Shown: in pieces, positions 16,078 through 25,289 of the stretch | Layout: each line of letters starts with the position of its first letter | Position numbering within the stretch: position 1 is the stretch's first letter | Made by a program: the position numbers and the translations under genes | Source of the DNA: Thermofilum sp. | GTDB taxonomy: Archaea; Thermoproteota; Thermoprotei; Thermofilales; Thermofilaceae | Assembly (NCBI GenBank): GCA_020832965.1 | Contig: JAJHRM010000001.1 | Span: 1 to 64,000 of the forward strand | DNA: 64,000 nucleotides | Reading direction: 5' to 3' | The notes under the pieces: model-generated | The model's input: the letters and a program-made list of their open reading frames with translations, nothing else | What the model was told of the DNA's origin: nothing | The model's database searches: none

Positions 16078-16830
16078 ATGATCCCTAGAAGCGAGGCTGT
16101 GATTCCTCAGGTCCTCGCGTGGAGGGCTCTGAGGGCGCTTAGCAAGCATTTTGAGGTTGAGGAGCTGCTCGGGCTCCTAGCGAGGAACGGGGTTCACGTC
16201 TCCCGGGCTGAGCTTAAGCGCTACATTGCTGGCGCTACTCTTCCACCGCAGCTAAAGGCTGTGCACGTGATTCAAGCCTTGAAGGCTGAGGATGTTTTCA
16301 GCTTTGTTGTTAAGAGTAAGGTTCGGGTAGACGAGGACGGCGTGATAAACATTGTGGAGCTGGCGCATGACGAGGACGTTTTAAGCATTGCCATGGCTGA
16401 GGCTTACCTCTCGTTCTTCAGGGGCGTGGACGTCGTGCTGACGGCTGCAGTCAACGGCGTCCCAGTAGCGTCGCTGCTGGCGTGGGTGCTTGACGCTAGG
16501 CTGGCGGTTGCCAGGAGGGAGAGGGAGAGCCAGTCGATGAAGTACCTGTCGGCCCAAATCTTTCACCCTGACCCCCCGAGCGTGGTCCACCTTTACCTCC
16601 CTGCGAGCCAGGTACCGAGGGGTTCGAGGGTGCTCATCGCCGACGACCTGCTGAGAACTGGTAGGACTCTTAGGGCCCTCCTAAATCTAGCTTACGAGGC
16701 TGATGCCCACCCCGTGGGAGTGTTCGCCGTAATCTCCCTGACTAACGCTTGGAGAAGCGTCATCACCGAGGACATAAGGGCACTCATCCTATACAACATG
16801 GCGCACGCACCCTCATCTCCGCCCATCTGA
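16078..16830 (+). CDS. HTH-phosphoribosyltransferase transcription regulator (GfcR/PurR-like)
   Basis: 250 residues. The N-terminal 60 residues form an HTH-like domain (VEELLGLLARNGVHVSRAEL, then RYIAGATLPP). The C-terminal part is a type I phosphoribosyltransferase domain with PRPP motif VLIADDLLRTGRTL. This layout is that of archaeal GfcR-type and bacterial PurR-type regulators, where PRPP or nucleotides are effectors. The TATA box spacing supports a leaderless start at this ATG; a GTG three codons earlier is also in frame. It is divergent from the ECF S-T-A unit across an operator-like palindrome, so it probably controls that transporter and itself. Confidence 0.78.
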   Translation: MIPRSEAVIPQVLAWRALRALSKHFEVEELLGLLARNGVHVSRAELKRYIAGATLPPQLKAVHVIQALKAEDVFSFVVKSKVRVDEDGVINIVELAHDEDVLSIAMAEAYLSFFRGVDVVLTAAVNGVPVASLLAWVLDARLAVARRERESQSMKYLSAQIFHPDPPSVVHLYLPASQVPRGSRVLIADDLLRTGRTLRALLNLAYEADAHPVGVFAVISLTNAWRSVITEDIRALILYNMAHAPSSPPI

Positions 16831-16884
16831 GGAGCTCCCTCGCAACCTCAGCCACGTCCTCAGCCCTGCTCAAGCGCCTGCCCT

Positions 16885-17128
16885 AGCTCTCAGCACGACC
16901 CTCCTCGGATGACCTGCTGGACCGCTGCAAGCACGTAGTTGGCGCGCAGCGCGCGAGCATGGGTTCCCGAAGCCAGCTTAGATGGGATGGGAGTGGCATT
17001 CCTCCTTGCTGCGGAAGGTTTTCTCCTCCCCAAGGGTTTAGCGCACGATCAGCGTATTGGGCCAAGATTATTGGTGTGTTGCCCTCACGTACGTAGCTGC
17101 TACGCCACCGACCATTGCCATGGCGAAT
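16885..17128 (-). pseudogene. C-terminal remnant of a mannose-family PTS IID protein, cut at the palindrome
   Basis: Read on the minus strand from the palindrome: FAMAMVGGVAATYVRA, then PIILAQYA after a one-base shift. It parallels FAMAMVEGVAATYVRATTPI of the IID remnant near 34.0 kb. The match to that copy stops exactly where AGCGCGCGCT (17129-17138) begins; the N-terminal 200 or so residues are missing. The far end is GC-rich text with no recognised coding sense. Confidence 0.6.
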
Positions 17129-17138
17129 AGCGCGCGCT
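17129..17138. repeat. Exact AGCGCGCGCT palindrome at the IID break
   Basis: Exact copy at the truncation point of the IID remnant, just upstream of the PTS IIA gene. Confidence 0.85.
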
Positions 17139-17261
17139 TAATACTTATATACTGCGAAGCTTTCAACAATACACTTAGTACCTTAAAGACTTAACATGCC
17201 TTTACCTCTAACGCGTGAAAATAAGGAAAACTTTAAAAAATTAAGTGTTCTTGTAATCTGT

Positions 17262-17714
17262 ATGGATATTCTGACATTACGTGTAGAGAACGTTTATAGT
17301 TGCAAAGAGGTACTAGCTTACGCGGCTAAAATGCTTTATGAAATGAAGTATGTTGACGAGAATTACTTATCTGCTTTATTAAAGAGAGAGCAGGAGTTTC
17401 CCACGGGCTTAGCAGTTAGAGAAGATTTTAACGTTGCCATACCTCATGCAGATGTAAAGTACGTCTTAAGGGAAGCATTAGTTATAATTAAAACTGATAA
17501 ACCGGTGCTTTTCAGGAAAATGGACGAGCCGGACAAAGAGATACCAGTAGACATAACATTCCTCCTAGTAATTAAGGATCCAGCTGGATACATCAAGTTT
17601 CTAGCAAAACTAACTGAGCTGTTTAGCGCCGAAGAGTTCATAAAACTCGCCAAGTACGGTAACCTAGTGGAGCTAGAAAAATTTCTCAAGCAAAATCTTT
17701 TAATTCTTAGATAA
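17262..17714 (+). CDS. gatA: PTS IIA component, fructose/galactitol family
   Basis: 150 residues; passes phosphate from HPr to IIB. The phospho-acceptor is His62 in NVAIPHADVKY, in the normal PTS_EIIA_2 context, with PTG and LFSAEEFIKLA elements of the family. The start ATG-Asp-Ile-Leu-Thr is supported by the same start in the broken paralogue at 29.7 kb; a longer frame begins at 17196. Two galactitol-type IIB and two IIC genes lie within 16 kb, so this one IIA may serve both. It is not in an operon with them. Confidence 0.88.
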   Translation: MDILTLRVENVYSCKEVLAYAAKMLYEMKYVDENYLSALLKREQEFPTGLAVREDFNVAIPHADVKYVLREALVIIKTDKPVLFRKMDEPDKEIPVDITFLLVIKDPAGYIKFLAKLTELFSAEEFIKLAKYGNLVELEKFLKQNLLILR

Positions 17715-18007
17715 TCTTTTATGTCGAGCGCTATTTATCCGGTATAATCATGGAAGGCAAATTCGGGCGGCATCCTGGAACTCAAGATAAAGGGTGACAC
17801 TTAGAATTCGTCAAACTCCTAGCACGCAGCCCAGACCATCCGCACGGTCTACACACGGACAGAACTATACAAAGTCTCCAAAAGCCAAGTCAGGAATATG
17901 AAAGACAAGGCTATATGCTTTTAACGAAATAAGAACTTGGTACAAATCAGAGTTCAGCTTTTAGATCGATAATTCGTGAATAAATCCTTACATTTTTAAT
18001 TAAGAAC
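17715..18007. other. Intergenic stretch with coding-like crumbs
   Basis: About 290 bases. A short run (TELYKVSKSQVRNMKDKA, about 17860-17910) looks coding-derived but I cannot name it. An A/T-rich promoter-like region precedes the next gene. Confidence 0.35.
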
Positions 18008-20608
18008 ATGATGTTTAAATATGATTTTCCCTTTAAAAATAGTGTTATGTCTGAAATTTCACTTATTGAGAAAATGATTAGAGAGGGTAAGGCAAGTAAA
18101 CGAGAAAGAGATAGACTTCTACACTCACATGATGTATCCTTCCTTCCGAGCTTTATTGCTAAAAGGATAAACTCAGTGCCTGATGTTGTTGTTCAACCTG
18201 AGACTATAGAAGACGTAGTAGAGATTGTAAAGTATGCCTCCGAGAAAAAGGTTCCAGTTGTGCCGAGAGGGGCGGCTACGAGCGGTTATGGGGGTCCTGT
18301 GCCTGTCTCGGGAGGTATAGTTGTGGACTTCACCAGGATGGACAAGATACTGGAGATAGGTAACGATTTTGCAAGGGTTCAGCCAGGCGTCAAGTGGTAT
18401 GTTCTCGAGAGGGAACTCAATAAGCAAGGTAAGAGCCTTCGGATGTACCCTTCCAGTGCATACGCAGCTACGGTGGCGGGCTTCGTTGCTCAGGGAGGGT
18501 ACGGTATAGGGAGCTTCAAGTACGGAAGCATTGAGCGCAATGTGGAGAGCGTGAAGATAGTCGATGCGAGGGGAGAGGTAAAAGAACTTCCTCCTGAAAG
18601 TGTCGTTGGTGCATGTGGTACTACGGGATTGATAGTTGAGGCAAAGGTGAGGGTTCGAGAGCAGAGGAAGCCTGTGCTCCGAGCATTTCACGTTAAAGAT
18701 GCTGGTGAGCTTGTAGGCTTCCTTAGATCACTTGGAGGGGACATTTTCCACTTAAGCGTAACGAATTCCATCTTCGAGAATTTTAAAAGGGAGGCCATTG
18801 AGAAGATGCCTGTCGCAGAGGTTTACACGAGGCACGGGAAGCTATACGAGAAACTACCAAGCTTGCCGGAAAGGGGATTCATAGTCCTAGTTGCTTTGGA
18901 AAGCGGCAATCTCGTATTCGAGGGAGGTGAAGAGCTCGATGAAGGGGTAGCTGAATATCTATGGGAGGAGAGGTTCTATTCTATGCGATTAAGGAGGCTT
19001 GGTCCTGGGCTTGCCGTTTTTGAGGGTATTGTTGACACGCGGTTCTTGGGTAATGTCTTGGAGAAAGTAAGTGGGTGGGCAATTGAGACAGTATTAGTCG
19101 ATGGAGGGAGAAACGCTCTTATATTAGCGATGCAACCTGTTAGCGAAACAAGCCGTGATTACCTAGCTAGATACATTGACTCAATACAGTTGCTTAAGGT
19201 TATAAAGGAGTTCGGGGGTAAACCTTACTCTACAGGTATTTTCTTCTCAGAGCTAGCCGAGGAAGTACTTGGCAAAGAGAGGCTAATGCGCCTCTTCGAA
19301 ACAAAGCGCGAAATAGATCCGAGCGGAATATTTAATCCTGGGAAAGTTTTTCCGAAAAAGCTTGTCGGGAGGAACCCTGGAAACGAGATCTCAGACCTCA
19401 TTAAGCTTGCACTCAATGTGGGTTCTCTTGCTAAACTGGGGACGCTGATCATAGGAGGAAGCAAATTAGTCTCAACGTCCCTACCCGAAGAGGTCACGAG
19501 AATAGCTTTGGAGTGCACCCAATGTGGCTACTGTGAGTATGCATGCCCAGTATTCAGCGAGGTAAAGTGGGCTTGGAGCTCTCCGAGAGGGAAGTTCGAC
19601 ATTATAAAGCAGGTCTCGCTTGGGAGGTACACCCTCTCAGAGGAGGACTACGCGCTCTTCTATCTGTGCTCGCTCTGTAAGGAGTGCGAAATATATTGTC
19701 AGGGTGCTCTACCCATACTTGATACTTGGTTAAAGACAAGGCAGCTCCTAACATCTAAAGGTTATGTTCCTACAAGCATCAAGAAGCGCCTAGAAATCGT
19801 AGCTAAAACTGGGAACTCGCTTGGCGTCGAGCCGCTCAAAAGATGGGAGTGGTTGCCGGCTAAGTACAAGGAGAAAAAGAGGGGCGACGTAGCCCTGTGG
19901 GTCGGCTGCTGGGAATCCACCCACATGACGAGCATACCTCTTAACATGATCTCGATCCTCGAGAAAGCTGGGGTTGACTTCCAGGTGCTCGGCGAGGATG
20001 AGAGATGCTGCGGTATTTACGCGTGGATGAGCGGTGATGAGAAGGCGTTAGAGGAGGCAGTAACTTACCATATGGAAGTCTTCCGAAAGAGGGGGGTGAA
20101 GCAAATAGTAGCACACTGCCCCGGATGCTATCTGATGCTGAGTAAAATCTATCCCCAGCAAGCAAAGAAGCTGGGCTTCAAGTGGGAAGTAGAAGTTACA
20201 CCCTTCGTGGAGCTGCTCAGCTCGCTGATTAAGAGCGGCAAGATAAAGCCGGAGAAGGAGCTATCAGCCGCAGCTGCTTACCACGACTCCTGCCATCTCG
20301 GGAGGTGGGAAGGCATCTATGTCGCTCCAAGAGAGATCCTGAACTCCATTCCTGGCCTGAAGCTTATAGAGCCTGAGCACTCCTACGAGGAATCCCGTTG
20401 CTGCGCTGCTTTCCTCGCGCTTGTAGACCAGAGGACTGCTTTCCAGATAGCTCTCAAGCGTATAAAAGAGATCAAGGGTTTGGGTGTACAAATGTTGGTT
20501 ACTGCCTGTCCAGCATGCCTCTACATGCTTAGCGCAGCCTCCGACTACTCCAGGGCAGGATTGCCTGTCATAGACTATACAGAGCTCGTGAAAAAATCTA
20601 TTGAGTAA
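18008..20608 (+). CDS. FAD/Fe-S 2-hydroxyacid dehydrogenase (GlcD-GlcF fusion; D-lactate or glycolate type)
   Basis: 866 residues joining two usual proteins. Residues about 40-430: FAD_binding_4 plus FAD-oxidase C domain (VPRGAATSGYGG, GACGTTGLIVEAKV). Residues about 500-590: two 4Fe-4S motifs (CTQCGYCEYACPVF, CSLCKECEIYCQ). Residues about 620-860: two CCG domains (CCGIYAWMSGD with AHCPGCYLML, and ESRCCAAF with TACPACLYML). Such enzymes oxidise lactate or glycolate and pass electrons to quinone or another carrier. Neighbours include lipoate ligase, a 2-oxoacid dehydrogenase, an aldehyde oxidoreductase and an aldolase, so lactate to pyruvate is a good candidate. An internal ATG at 18047 is an alternative start. 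Confidence 0.85.
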   Translation: MMFKYDFPFKNSVMSEISLIEKMIREGKASKRERDRLLHSHDVSFLPSFIAKRINSVPDVVVQPETIEDVVEIVKYASEKKVPVVPRGAATSGYGGPVPVSGGIVVDFTRMDKILEIGNDFARVQPGVKWYVLERELNKQGKSLRMYPSSAYAATVAGFVAQGGYGIGSFKYGSIERNVESVKIVDARGEVKELPPESVVGACGTTGLIVEAKVRVREQRKPVLRAFHVKDAGELVGFLRSLGGDIFHLSVTNSIFENFKREAIEKMPVAEVYTRHGKLYEKLPSLPERGFIVLVALESGNLVFEGGEELDEGVAEYLWEERFYSMRLRRLGPGLAVFEGIVDTRFLGNVLEKVSGWAIETVLVDGGRNALILAMQPVSETSRDYLARYIDSIQLLKVIKEFGGKPYSTGIFFSELAEEVLGKERLMRLFETKREIDPSGIFNPGKVFPKKLVGRNPGNEISDLIKLALNVGSLAKLGTLIIGGSKLVSTSLPEEVTRIALECTQCGYCEYACPVFSEVKWAWSSPRGKFDIIKQVSLGRYTLSEEDYALFYLCSLCKECEIYCQGALPILDTWLKTRQLLTSKGYVPTSIKKRLEIVAKTGNSLGVEPLKRWEWLPAKYKEKKRGDVALWVGCWESTHMTSIPLNMISILEKAGVDFQVLGEDERCCGIYAWMSGDEKALEEAVTYHMEVFRKRGVKQIVAHCPGCYLMLSKIYPQQAKKLGFKWEVEVTPFVELLSSLIKSGKIKPEKELSAAAAYHDSCHLGRWEGIYVAPREILNSIPGLKLIEPEHSYEESRCCAAFLALVDQRTAFQIALKRIKEIKGLGVQMLVTACPACLYMLSAASDYSRAGLPVIDYTELVKKSIE

Positions 20609-20617
20609 TTGATGATC

Positions 20618-21439
20618 CTATTTTAAACTTGTGATTTGTGCTATTTTTTCTTCAAGTTCTTTATAGGCTGTAAGAGGTTTTCTCTCAAAGTTCCACTCAA
20701 TAGTTTTGTATCTATCCTCCCACAAGATTTTGGCTACCTCGAGCTCCTCCTCTGATGGCAAGTCAAAGTAAGGTTCTGCCGATAGGAGCTCGCTAAACCC
20801 CTCTACTAGGGCATCTAAAACTTCTCTGTAGCTAATTTTTCTTGCCAAGAGCGATTCAAGAGTAACTACCCTGTACTTTACATCGCTAACTTTTTTGTCT
20901 GCCAGCTTAGTGGGCGATACTTTTATCACGCGTGAAAGAATAGTCAAATCTGTGTTTACAAGAATTGAGCCGTGAATAAACTCTGCCCCCTTTCCTATAC
21001 TTGCTGCTGTCCCAGAAACCTTTCTATTGCTGACTATTATGTCGTTAATATTTTCAATGTAGGGCTTAGCCCCCAATTTTTCTAGAGCTAGCAAGGCTCC
21101 CCTTAGATACTTCCCATAAATGTTCAGATAGTCTTTTGCAATATTTTCACTCATCTTCACACTGAGTGCATAGTTCACGTTCCCCAAGTCGTGATACACC
21201 GCTCCGCCCCCCGTAAATCTTCTAACGACGCTCACCCCCAGTTTCATAGCTGTTTCTAAGTTCACTTCTTCTCTTGCGTCCTGAAAGTAGCCAATGACTA
21301 CGGCATTCTTATTCCTCCATATTCTCAGTGTGTTGTCCACTAATCCTGCACCAACACATCTAAACACCGCTTCTTCAAAAGCTAAATTCATGCAAGGATC
21401 CTCAGGGGTTTCATACAATAAAACTCTTAAACTCTTCAA
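20618..21439 (-). CDS. lplA: Lipoate-protein ligase A, catalytic subunit
   Basis: 273 residues. Attaches lipoate to a lysine of lipoyl domains via lipoyl-AMP. Family motifs: RRFTGGGAVYHDLGN (substrate loop RR-TGGG-A-YHD), KVSGTAASI and HGSILVNTDL. The C-terminal accessory domain is absent and is coded by the preceding gene, the bipartite arrangement known from Thermoplasma. The TTG start overlaps the stop of that gene (TTGA) behind GGTGAT. The target is very likely the free lipoyl protein at 26.3 kb. Confidence 0.9.
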   Translation of the reverse strand: MKSLRVLLYETPEDPCMNLAFEEAVFRCVGAGLVDNTLRIWRNKNAVVIGYFQDAREEVNLETAMKLGVSVVRRFTGGGAVYHDLGNVNYALSVKMSENIAKDYLNIYGKYLRGALLALEKLGAKPYIENINDIIVSNRKVSGTAASIGKGAEFIHGSILVNTDLTILSRVIKVSPTKLADKKVSDVKYRVVTLESLLARKISYREVLDALVEGFSELLSAEPYFDLPSEEELEVAKILWEDRYKTIEWNFERKPLTAYKELEEKIAQITSLK

Positions 21440-21735
21440 TCTCTATCACCTTTCTCAGCGTTTTCAATTGCATTCCTAAATGCCTCGAGGAAATCCTCGA
21501 CTGTAGAGCCCACCAGGGTAACATGTAGTTCATGAAATATTTTTCTTACCTTCGTTTCTAACTCATTAATCTCTGTGTTAGAAAGTTTCTCTTCGATACT
21601 CCATAAAGCCTCCTCAGGATACATAAGGAAGTCTCCAGTAATCCTCACCTCCCGGATTGTGGTCCCTCTTTCATCTAGCGTAACGGATACCCTTATAAGC
21701 CCTTTCCTGGCCTTATATTCCCCGATACCCCTCAT
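21436..21735 (-). CDS. lplB: Lipoate-protein ligase accessory subunit (LplB/C-terminal-domain type)
   Basis: 99 residues. GLIRVSVTLDERGTTIREVRITGDFLMYPEEAL matches the separate C-terminal domain of archaeal lipoate ligase, needed for lipoyl-AMP formation in the Thermoplasma enzyme. The stop overlaps the start of the catalytic gene, so the two are made together. Confidence 0.85.
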   Translation of the reverse strand: MRGIGEYKARKGLIRVSVTLDERGTTIREVRITGDFLMYPEEALWSIEEKLSNTEINELETKVRKIFHELHVTLVGSTVEDFLEAFRNAIENAEKGDRD

Positions 21736-21967
21736 GAGGAGACAATGTGCGAAGAAAAGAAGTAATTAATAAATCTTTTCATTATTCTAAAGACATAGTT
21801 TACACACGCATTAGAAGCTATAGTGCAAGTTAATTCGTCAGGGTTTCAATGGGATACTTAATGTAAATATTCAGCCAGGTAGTTAGGATAGAAGTTTTCC
21901 TCATCGTAGAGACCAGAACTTAAGAACGAGCAACTAAGAATTAATAAAAATTAAAAAAGTTTTAAGT

Positions 21968-23350
21968 TTAAGCTGTTGGTGTAGGAGCTGGAGCGGCTAC
22001 TCCGCGCTTTTTCTCCCTCATATAGCCGTATATGCAAGATACCACTATTATTACCAGCATAACTATTATAGCTCCTATTTTCCCTAGATCACAAATTCTT
22101 ACCAGTAGCCAAGTAAATGGATTCATACCGTCACAAATACTGGATACATAGATGTATCCCGCTGGTAGTGGGAATCCAACGAATTTGGCCGTAGCGGTAT
22201 ATATAGCCATGATGTTAGTACCCATCCACAGGCCTAGGAGGTTTATAATTGCGCCAAAAATAACGCTTTTAACGATGTCATACTTGAATACAGGTACAGC
22301 CATGCATACCAAGAATACTATTACTGGGAGATCAGCTAGTAAGAGTATCTTATTCCAGGGCATGAGCATTTCAACTATATATATTGGAATCAGAATTAGT
22401 GCTGTAGCTATAACAGCCGGGTGACCTGTAGCTATAGCTGAGTCTAATCCTATATAAATCTCTCTCTTGCCAGCATACCTCTTAACAAAGTAGTCTCTTA
22501 CAGAGTCAGCAATAGGAACAAGACCCTCCATGAGAAGTTTAACCATTCTAGGTAGTAAGAGCATTACGGCCGCTAACCCTATCGTTGTAGATGCTACAAC
22601 TTTATAATCCTGTCTGGCAGCGACGGAAAGTACAAAGCCTAGTATAGCGCCTAATACTGGCGTTTCTCCAAGCAGTCCGAGTTTTGCTCTAATAGTTTCA
22701 GGGTCAGCCTTTACCTTTGCCAAGAGGGGTATTTTATCAAATAACTTTGCAAACGGAACCGCTAATACAGCGTAGGGGGCTGAGAAGCCGTGTGGAAGCG
22801 ATATCGCTGGGCTCCCAAGCATCTCTTGTATCATTGGGCCTGTTTCATCAGCTATAACTAGCAAAGCAACCGTCATAGTTATACCTGCTAACGCCCCTAA
22901 TAGGTAATCGTTCGTATAAATATATACCAGGCTGGCGACAAATGCCATATGCCAGTAATTCCATACATCTATGTCAATCGTGCGCGTTACCCTGAGAGTT
23001 AGCAAAATCAAATTTACAACCAACACTAGGGGGATCATACTTGTTCCGACAACGGATCCGAAAGCTATAGCAGCTGCGCTGGGCCACCCCACATCCACTG
23101 CCTCTAGCTTTATTCCGCTTATTTCGACTAAAGCCTTTGTTACTGGAGCAATAGTATTTATAAAGTAACCTATAACGAGGAATATTCCAACAAAACCTAT
23201 GCCTATAGTCAAAGCCGATCTGAATGCCTTACCCAGCGGCACTTTTAGAGCTATTGCTATAATAAATATTACTATGGGAATGGCAGCGGAGGCTCCTAGC
23301 CCCATAAAGGCTTGAAAGGCACCATATATTGCTTCAATGATGCCGTTCAT
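21968..23350 (-). CDS. gatC: PTS IIC component, galactitol family
   Basis: 460 residues, about ten membrane segments. GatC-like signatures: YGAFQAFMGLGASAAIPIVI at the start, then DIDVWNYWHMAFVASLVYIYTND, MEGLVPIADSVRDYFVKR, and IYIGLDSAIATGHPA. Forms the membrane channel that takes sugar or polyol from IIB-phosphate. It has a paralogue at 31.4 kb. Divergent from the 2-oxoacid dehydrogenase genes across a short region with a shared TATA-like element; the matching IIB is probably the gene at 26.6 kb. Confidence 0.9.
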   Translation of the reverse strand: MNGIIEAIYGAFQAFMGLGASAAIPIVIFIIAIALKVPLGKAFRSALTIGIGFVGIFLVIGYFINTIAPVTKALVEISGIKLEAVDVGWPSAAAIAFGSVVGTSMIPLVLVVNLILLTLRVTRTIDIDVWNYWHMAFVASLVYIYTNDYLLGALAGITMTVALLVIADETGPMIQEMLGSPAISLPHGFSAPYAVLAVPFAKLFDKIPLLAKVKADPETIRAKLGLLGETPVLGAILGFVLSVAARQDYKVVASTTIGLAAVMLLLPRMVKLLMEGLVPIADSVRDYFVKRYAGKREIYIGLDSAIATGHPAVIATALILIPIYIVEMLMPWNKILLLADLPVIVFLVCMAVPVFKYDIVKSVIFGAIINLLGLWMGTNIMAIYTATAKFVGFPLPAGYIYVSSICDGMNPFTWLLVRICDLGKIGAIIVMLVIIVVSCIYGYMREKKRGVAAPAPTPTA

Positions 23351-23377
23351 GTTCCGTCAAGTATTACTAATGAAGAG

Positions 23378-23395
23378 AAAAATATATAAACTTTT
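23378..23395. promoter_or_regulatory. Divergent promoter with shared TATA element
   Basis: AAAAATATATAAACTTTT lies between the IIC start (23350, minus) and the E2 start (plus). Its TATATA core reads as a TATA box on both strands at about 30 bases from each start region, so PTS IIC and the dehydrogenase may be co-controlled. Confidence 0.45.
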
Positions 23396-23423
23396 CTCAT
23401 TATACACTGCAGTGAATTTAGGT

Positions 23424-24254
23424 ATGGAACTGTCTGATGAGCTTAAGTATATGCTAGAACAATATGAGATAAACGTAAATGAGCTTATCAATAAATTTGG
23501 TACTGAAAAGATTACAAGGAAGGACGTTGAAGACTATATTAAAGAGATGTATTTTCCAAGAGTAAAGATTCTCAAAAAGCTTGACCCTGTAAGAAAGGTG
23601 ATTGCAAGGAGGTTAGCTTCGTCGTATGACTCGGCTGTCCACGTTACTTTGTTTAAAACAATCAATGTAGAGCCATTATTGAGCGCTAAAGAAAAGCTTG
23701 AATCAATCCTTGGTGGAAAAGTTACGTTTACTTTTACCTTATTAAAACCCCTTGCAAGGGTTTTAGATGGCAGTATATTTAACTCAGAATTGCGCGGCGA
23801 TGATGAGGTCATAATGTACGAAGACGTAAACATAGCAATCGCAGTTCAAACAAAAAAAGGTCTCGTGACGCCTGTTATTAGGAGAGTTAGTGAAAAAAGT
23901 TTGAAAACACTCTATAAGGAATACGTTGATATAATATCAAGGGCAAGAAGTCTTAAACTCAAGCAAAAAGACCTAGTAGGCGGAACTTTCACACTATCTA
24001 ATCTCGGAATGTACGGCACAGATTACTTTACGCAGATAATTAATCCTCCGCAAATAGCCATACTTGGAGTGGGGAAAATTAAAGAAGAACTCACCTTTAC
24101 ACCTAGTAGTGGTTTAAAAACTATTAAAGTTGCGACTTTTTCATTAACGTTCGATCATAGAGTGGCAGATGGAGCAGATGCAGCAGCTTTCTTAGCTAAG
24201 CTTGAGAACGAGATAAAAACTTTTATTGAGAACTGTATACTTTTCGAGGGGTGA
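23424..24254 (+). CDS. 2-oxoacid dehydrogenase E2 catalytic domain without a lipoyl domain
   Basis: About 276 residues. An N-terminal subunit-binding-like domain (residues about 1-38, ITRKDVEDYIKE) leads to an acyltransferase domain with FTLSNLGMYGTDYFTQIINPPQIAILGVGK and the catalytic FDHRVADGADAAAFL. The usual N-terminal lipoyl domain is missing; a separate 80-residue lipoyl protein is coded three genes on. A GTG at 23412 fits the TATA spacing and is an alternative start. First gene of the unit E2-E1alpha-E1beta-lipoyl-PTS IIB. Transfers acyl groups to CoA. Confidence 0.88.
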   Translation: MELSDELKYMLEQYEINVNELINKFGTEKITRKDVEDYIKEMYFPRVKILKKLDPVRKVIARRLASSYDSAVHVTLFKTINVEPLLSAKEKLESILGGKVTFTFTLLKPLARVLDGSIFNSELRGDDEVIMYEDVNIAIAVQTKKGLVTPVIRRVSEKSLKTLYKEYVDIISRARSLKLKQKDLVGGTFTLSNLGMYGTDYFTQIINPPQIAILGVGKIKEELTFTPSSGLKTIKVATFSLTFDHRVADGADAAAFLAKLENEIKTFIENCILFEG

Positions 24255-24259
24255 TCATA

Positions 24260-25279
24260 TTGAAGATAAACGTAAGCCACGTAAGCACGCCTATTAAAAG
24301 CGAGTTCGACAAGCTTGACCTCCATGAGAATAAGCTAATTGATATGCTTAAGACAATGGTCTTAATAAGAGCATTTGAAGAGAAGGTTGAAGAGCTATAT
24401 TTAAAGGAAGGAGTATTGATTGGCCCTGCACACCTATACTTCGGCTCAGAGGCTATTGCTGCAGGTGTAAAGAATTTCTTGCAGAGGGGGGACCTGGTCA
24501 TAAGTCATCACAGAGGACATGGTCATGCAATAATGCTCGGTATAGAACCTAGTAAATTATTTGCGGAATTGTTGGGTTTTCGGGAGGGAAATCTGAGGGG
24601 TCTGGGTGGATCAATGCATTTACCTATTGATGTTTCAAAGGGAGGTCTCTATGCATCTGCAATAGTCGGAAGCCAGATTCCCATAGCTGTTGGCGTAGCG
24701 TTTTCTCAAAAATATCGCAAGACAGGTCATGTTACAATAGTGTTTCTTGGGGATGGAGCCACGAATACCGGGGCTTTCGCCGAGGGAATGGTGATGGCTT
24801 CATTTCTAAGGGTACCGCTAGCATTGATATGTGAGGATAATAAATATGCCGAGTTTACGAGAACGGCTGACTTATTCGTAGATGAAGATGTCGTTATACA
24901 GAGATTTCTGAGCTATAATATACCTGTGTTAATAGTTGATGGTAATGACCCATTATCTGTTTATAAAGCGCTAAAAATATATGAGAATGAGCTTAGAAGC
25001 GGTAAGGGACCAGTTGCTATAGTTGCGAATACATATCGTTTAAAGGGTCATGGAGTGTACGATAAAGCACCATACAAGCCGCTGGGAGAAGTAGAGCTGT
25101 ATAGCAGGTTAAAAGATCCAATATTAACCTTTGCCAATAGACTGGTAAATGAAGGAATAATAACGCATGACTCCCTCGATGCTATTTTCGAGGAGGCTAA
25201 AAAATCTATCGAGAAAGCTTTTGAGGAGGCTAAAAAAGGTTCGCCACTATCAATAGAGGAGCTATACTTTTATGTATGA
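24260..25279 (+). CDS. 2-oxoacid dehydrogenase E1 component, alpha subunit
   Basis: About 339 residues. Thiamin diphosphate motif GDGATNTGAFAEGMVMAS...CEDNKYAEFT is in place, with ARG-like HRGHGHAIMLG and GGSMHLP near the middle. The TTG start lies behind GGTGATC; a GTG nine bases earlier overlaps the E2 stop. Decarboxylates a 2-oxoacid with E1beta. Branched-chain, pyruvate and acetoin enzymes cannot be told apart by eye; nearby lactate-type genes favour pyruvate. Confidence 0.9.
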   Translation: MKINVSHVSTPIKSEFDKLDLHENKLIDMLKTMVLIRAFEEKVEELYLKEGVLIGPAHLYFGSEAIAAGVKNFLQRGDLVISHHRGHGHAIMLGIEPSKLFAELLGFREGNLRGLGGSMHLPIDVSKGGLYASAIVGSQIPIAVGVAFSQKYRKTGHVTIVFLGDGATNTGAFAEGMVMASFLRVPLALICEDNKYAEFTRTADLFVDEDVVIQRFLSYNIPVLIVDGNDPLSVYKALKIYENELRSGKGPVAIVANTYRLKGHGVYDKAPYKPLGEVELYSRLKDPILTFANRLVNEGIITHDSLDAIFEEAKKSIEKAFEEAKKGSPLSIEELYFYV

Positions 25280-25289
25280 GGTGTAATGC

